A DNA stretch of 63,885 nt from Gammaproteobacteria bacterium (GTDB lineage Bacteria; Pseudomonadota; Gammaproteobacteria; Pseudomonadales; Azotimanducaceae): assembly GCA_028821405.1 (NCBI GenBank), contig JAPPGK010000007.1, positions 1-63,885 of the forward strand. The letters are read 5' to 3'. Under the pieces are notes generated by a model, which was not told the origin of the DNA, searched no databases, and was given only the letters and a program-made list of their open reading frames with translations. Position numbers and translations under genes: made by a program. Positions 61,101-63,885 of the stretch are shown piece after piece. Position 1 is the stretch's first letter. The number at the start of each line of letters is the position of its first letter.

Positions 61101-61223
61101 GACCAAGTACTCGCCGTGACTCGGGGCGTTTCTGGTAGTGACGTCGAGTGGCTGACAGATCAACAGCGGGACCAGTTGGCCGATTTCGAAACGCCTAGTG
61201 CGCTCTCTGGGATGTTGGAGTAA
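58134..61223 (+). CDS. sbcC: SbcC/Rad50-type ATPase
   Basis: 1029 residues from ATG 58134 (TGATG overlap with sbcD; GTG 58131 is equivalent). Walker A IIGDTGAGKSSILEA near residue 33, a long antiparallel coiled coil with the zinc hook C467-P-I-C (GGDCPICSRPLDPD), ABC signature DSLSGGEQFIASLALAIGM near 916 and Walker B LESLFLDEGFGALD near 945. It tethers and opens DNA ends for SbcD. Size and order are normal for SbcC; the last gene of the operon. Confidence 0.93.
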   Translation: MRPIRLVIEGLRSFRAPVTIDFGDRDHIAIIGDTGAGKSSILEAITYALYGKTTFAAQANQELMNDTSTRLRVVLRFRVAGEEWEAARTLRRAGDNTVGGVTATLQRLDADGEAVEIVEQVTPVNDRIKELIGLDRDAFLRTVVLPQGRFARLLVEDSPADRSVILRQVWRTDEMEEVGRLAHQARETILETRVRLEEKAKLYPASPAAHLDELQDKSNQANAAAQAASEIEARVSESADDLEQAKARGRLALRVIEDLTRPAVSLETLEPIAAKAEEIDQQEIRLTANQDALTESLSRVPADDDGPTIAEVETAIAQLDSLLELLVSDAETKAAELRKSREEAQKKIAAAARLARAAEDAREKVNEHGRDRDRLVDEVETAQCRREAVAARWDTCSASGEALDGVSGNLTDLQAREGELETHYENALDECNLLERALSLADDHLTLARKVNLVAAASQGLHPGGDCPICSRPLDPDWVAPASGDLDEAMAAFENAKRQARDARTQATRLEGQRQSLGAHIKEAEADVQSAEKSHEAALSELARMVDVEVETDLPERPELLAPFDTAAAAADTALTAHDDNGQQLDQERQRLETEARVAEESSGNAVDAATTANRKAAQALVRVAGAVQAVPETFKPDLSLPEDPLHLVSVEAADIEARRTAAISRRTVLADRASERQRLQGELSPVQAALAELRGRRQREVDSPTADVVRQVNDYRDALLQAQSQLELNEEMPGALNTQAIDAVAARIADQLNWATRLVTKAKAISRDAREAEAAAREGLKGLGEHLGVEIDAVEEITARAREAATEAELRRRRAKEELDSFDAIKGDVEELLVLVREVGSRERAFTDLENALKPGAFMKWLTQRRSRSLLLYASRTLEQMTGGRYAFADPDDVEDRWRIFDNESGQVRSPDSLSGGEQFIASLALAIGMVEMMARGGGRLESLFLDEGFGALDRSNLDAALEALTTAVTGGRMLGVISHVRAVAEQFDQVLAVTRGVSGSDVEWLTDQQRDQLADFETPSALSGMLE

Positions 61224-61276
61224 GTGCGCTTGGCTCAGCAAAGCAAAAGCGAGCCGGCACAGATCGCGAGAAATGA

Positions 61277-61640
61277 ATGCACCTTAAGGAACTCAGTCTG
61301 GTCAACTTCCGGTCATTCTCGGACGAAGCCGTGTCGTTCGAGCCCAAGCTCACCGTTCTGGTCGGCGAGAACAATGGTGGTAAGCGCAATATCATCGATG
61401 CCATACGACTGGTTTCGACGCCTCTAACGGGGCGCCGAGACCTCACTGTGGGCTAGGCGACATTCGGTTTGGGAGCGAATCACTTAGTCTGGATCTGTGT
61501 GCGACCTTTGATGCACTGTCTCCGCCGCAGCATGGTCGGCCCGGTCGATGCACTCCGGTTCCAGCGTTGTCTGTTCCTTCAGCACTTCGTTCGACGGTCA
61601 TCGTTCGGACTCAGGCCGATGGGCTCCCCACAGGCCACTA
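61277..61640 (+). pseudogene. OLD-family/AAA ATPase N-terminus, truncated and frameshifted
   Basis: The 59-codon frame MHLKELSLVNFRSFSDEAVS... TVLVGENNGGKRNIIDAIRL is the start of an OLD/RecF-like ATPase (Walker A GENNGGKRN, with Arg where Ser is usual). A stop at 61454-61456 is followed in a different frame by DIRFGSESLSLDLCATFDAL, which matches the next segment of such proteins. Coding sense then fades. It lies 53 bp after sbcC, so a fifth operon gene may have been lost. Confidence 0.6.
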
Positions 61641-62114
61641 CACGGCCACCGACGCCTTGGGCGACTGATGAAGGCGGCTTCGCGCCGCGCCGAAGAGCAG
61701 GGGTCGGAGCCCGTCGGCACGTCAGCGACGCACGCCTCGTCGGTTTGAGGCGGTCCGGATGCGCAGGTGCGCGGTCCGGGCCGCTACCTTCACCCACCGA
61801 TCCGCATCCCGGGCGGTCAACGACAAGCCCACGCCTCTCTGACAGGCCAAGCCAAAGATGTCGCATTCCCCACCCCGGTGGTCCCCTAGGCTTCTCCCGG
61901 TCATCATCCCCTGCGCGAGCGGCCAGCGACAGTCCCGCGGTCGTGGCCGCCGCCGTGGGTTTCACGCGGCCGAACGCCGCCAAGCCGGTCCACCAGCAGG
62001 TCATCCAGTCCGGAGGTAAGCGTCGCTCGGAGCGCTGGGTCGGCGCTCCGGCCGGAAACTAGGGCTGGTAGTATTTGGCCGTCCTTTCTTGTTGGAGTTT
62101 GAGAGCGTCAGTCG
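61641..62114. other. Non-coding spacer, probable decayed DNA
   Basis: About 470 bp between the OLD remnant and the HsdR-N-type gene. Open frames on both strands have no family resemblance, and no clear repeat or promoter was seen. Most likely the rest of the deleted OLD-like gene and later debris. Confidence 0.35.
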
Positions 62115-63188
62115 ATGGACCTGGAAGCTACCCTACGGACAGCAGTAAGGAACCTGAGATCGGATCGTCTCGAGAACGAAGCTCAGGTCAAACAGGCGGT
62201 CATCCTACCTGTCCTGCGCGCATTGGGTTGGGACGATGCGGATCCCGCATCGTTCAAACCAGAGTACGCTGTTGGGCGTGGCTTGGTCGACTACGCCTTG
62301 CTGGACCGGGGCAAACCACGCGTGTTCATCGAGGCTAAACGGACAGGCGCGATTAGCGCGGATGGGGAAGACCAACTCTTTCGGTATGCCGCGCATCAAG
62401 GCGTGCCCCTCCTGGTCCTGACCGATGGAGATGTCTGGGCTCTATACCTCAGCATGGCGGAAGGCCTTCCTAGCGAGCGGCGCTTCTTTGACGTGGAGCT
62501 GCAGCGAGCCAACATTGTGGAGTGTGCCCAGGCATTTGCAGACCTCCTCAAAAGAGACCGCGTTGTTTCTGGTGAGGCAAGAAGAGAGGCGGAGCGACGA
62601 CACGAGCAACTTCGAAATCGCCTTAGAGCGCGAGATGGGATCCTGTCGGCTTGGCACGAGTTGCTGAACGGCCCGGACGAGATGCTACGGGACTTGCTCG
62701 CCGAAAAGGTCGAAACTGACTCTGGCAGCAAACCGGATCCGGAAGACGTTGAGGCGTTCTTGCGGGGTTTGAAATCGTCCTTCGGTTCATCCCCGGTCCC
62801 CCCGAAGCCCCTACCGAAACGCGCCCCCGAGCCCCGACGGACTCAAGCCAGTGGGAGGGTCGTCGGATTTGTACTCGGCACGCAGCGTGTTGAAGCTGGT
62901 AGCGCACGACGCACGTTGACCGAACTCATCCAGAGTCTGGCCAAAGAAACACCAGAGTTCATGGAGCGAATGGCGGACGAAACGGTTGGCAAAAGGCGAC
63001 GATTGCTGGCGCGGCAACGTGATGATCTATATAACACGCCGCATCTAGTAACCCACTCAATCGACCTGGGCAACGGCTGGTGGATGGGCACGAACCTAAG
63101 CCAAGCTAACATTCGAAAGCACATAGAAACGGCCTGTAGAATCGCGGGCATCGAATATGGCTCTCAGTTGACACTCGTCGAGAAATGA
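62115..63188 (+). CDS. Stand-alone HsdR N-terminal-type PD-(D/E)XK nuclease
   Basis: 357 residues. The N-terminal part matches the type I restriction R-subunit N-terminal domain (PF13588): ENEAQVKQAVILPVLRALGW, GRGLVDYALLDRGKPRVFIE then AKRTG, giving D...ExK, and FRYAAHQGVPLLVLTDGDVW. The helicase part of HsdR is missing; instead a coiled coil (SGEARREAERRHEQLRNRLR) and a C-terminal domain of about 120 residues with GFVLGTQRVEAGSARRTLTE follow. Probably a defence nuclease. Lies 0.9 kb after sbcC in the same orientation, after a spacer. Confidence 0.72.
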   Translation: MDLEATLRTAVRNLRSDRLENEAQVKQAVILPVLRALGWDDADPASFKPEYAVGRGLVDYALLDRGKPRVFIEAKRTGAISADGEDQLFRYAAHQGVPLLVLTDGDVWALYLSMAEGLPSERRFFDVELQRANIVECAQAFADLLKRDRVVSGEARREAERRHEQLRNRLRARDGILSAWHELLNGPDEMLRDLLAEKVETDSGSKPDPEDVEAFLRGLKSSFGSSPVPPKPLPKRAPEPRRTQASGRVVGFVLGTQRVEAGSARRTLTELIQSLAKETPEFMERMADETVGKRRRLLARQRDDLYNTPHLVTHSIDLGNGWWMGTNLSQANIRKHIETACRIAGIEYGSQLTLVEK

Positions 63189-63539
63189 AACCCGTACGCC
63201 GACACTCCGGGGGCCCAAGCCTGGCATCTTGTTCTGCGCAGGCGTCTCGTGGCATACCGGCCGGATCGGTCAGCGCGTGCGTCTCAGGATGCCACCCCCG
63301 CCACCCATTCAACGGGCGGACGGCCGCCGATTTGAGGCAGTGGCGCGTGACGGGAATCTGCTAGCGAAAACGGGGGTAAGTGACGATCAGGAAGCCGCCG
63401 CCGTGCGTGTAAGCTCCGCCACATCGACCGCACACCCGACTTCCACCGTGGTCCGATCCTCAATTCCCCTTACGAGGTACCGGGCCGCCACTGAGTGCTT
63501 GACGACGACCGGGAGCACCTAACGGTGTATACCCATGAC
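63189..63539. other. Intergenic, nothing recognised
   Basis: About 350 bp without a convincing gene on either strand. Short open frames show no family similarity or ribosome site, and no clear inverted repeat was found. Confidence 0.4.
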
Positions 63540-63799
63540 CTAGGGCCGCCTCCGGTCCTTAGCGTCCATCTTGTGAAGGTCTTCAACGCACGAACCCACC
63601 TCGGCCGACATCCCGTCATAGCGGACATCCAAAGCGTCCTTGAGTTGAGCGAGGCGTGGAGGATCTGGTGGTAGACCTCTTCCCGACGCTTCCAGCGGCG
63701 TTCCTTGGCGAACCTTCGAAGCACGAACGGGACCACAGCGGCGGCCCGTACGATGGCGACCGTACTTGTGGCCACCGTGGTCGACACGAACGAGATCAA
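63540..63799 (-). pseudogene. Small membrane-anchored hypothetical, frameshifted
   Basis: One frame gives an N-terminal hydrophobic helix and basic stretch (VRAAAVVPFVLRRFAKERRW, KRREEVYHQIL). Just after this the coding sense switches frame to LAQLKDALDVRYDGMSAEVG, SCVEDLHKMDAKD, ending at 63540. Joined, they read as one plausible protein of about 86 residues. No family is recognised; the frameshift is inferred from composition. Confidence 0.4.
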
Positions 63800-63885
63800 T
63801 GGGATCGGTCAAGGGCATCTTGTTGATAATCAGGGCAATCGCATTTGAGATTCACTTGACCTGCTGGGCGGCTCGGACCATGTCG

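Noticed and set aside
1-63885. CRISPR array, tRNA or rRNA genes
   Set aside because: No regularly spaced repeats of 25-40 bp with spacers, no cloverleaf-like sequences with a T-loop, and no rRNA-like sequence were recognised by eye; the only tandem repeats have two to five units without spacers.

Overview
This 63.9 kb, high-GC window looks like a chromosomal segment of a Gram-negative, probably pseudomonadotal, uncultured heterotroph. Reasons: a YacG-like zinc protein, HipBA, a POT peptide transporter, secreted and lipoprotein signal peptides, many PhyH/TauD 2-oxoglutarate dioxygenases, class III CoA-transferases, sulfatases with their maturase, and a large accessory defence content of the kind seen in marine or sponge-associated genomes. 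Taxonomy is inference from gene content only. No rRNA, tRNA or CRISPR array was seen.

Layout. 1-3 kb: a C5 cytosine methyltransferase followed by a possible restriction-nuclease fragment cut by the left edge and interrupted by a short direct repeat, then a GPP34 protein coupled to a secreted protein. 3-4.4 kb: an alkyltransferase-like repair protein and a secreted coiled-coil protein. 4.5-9.1 kb: an overlapping operon sulfatase - formylglycine-generating enzyme - sulfatase - TauD dioxygenase. 9.1-11 kb: yacG, acylphosphatase, serine hydrolase. 11-16 kb: a five-hairpin array, a broken ATPase, HipBA with an operator, an SDR, a 56-bp tandem repeat and an AbiEii nucleotidyltransferase pair. 16-25 kb: a PEP-utilising kinase-like enzyme, two Uma2 nucleases, a cyclase, a DUF4097 protein and a UGSC-family gene with an in-frame UGA. 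25-31 kb: POT transporter, the MbnH/MbnP copper pair and a choice-of-anchor B surface protein. 32-45 kb: three PhyH dioxygenases, an amidohydrolase, two paralogous envelope repeat proteins and an operon led by an in-frame-UGA glutathione peroxidase followed by CoA-transferase, SDR, LLM oxidoreductase and CoA-transferase. 45-53 kb: toxin-antitoxin genes, a Clp-N protein broken by a 14-bp duplication and a carboxyltransferase operon. 53-64 kb: a decayed defence/mobile island carrying an intact nurA-herA-sbcD-sbcC operon between pseudogenes, and a stand-alone HsdR-N-type nuclease.

Two points stand out. First, two unrelated genes (UGSC family and glutathione peroxidase) each carry an in-frame UGA at exactly the position of the family's catalytic Sec/Cys, each followed at the right distance by a bacterial SECIS-like hairpin; together they strongly suggest that this organism makes selenoproteins and that standard gene calling splits both genes. 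Second, the four-gene NurA-HerA-Mre11-Rad50 operon is an archaeal-style DNA-end-processing module in a bacterial, defence-island setting, with a divergent HerA P-loop. The many small pseudogenes with single lesions (parD, alkB, OLD ATPase, transposase, Clp-N) point to rapid turnover of accessory genes.
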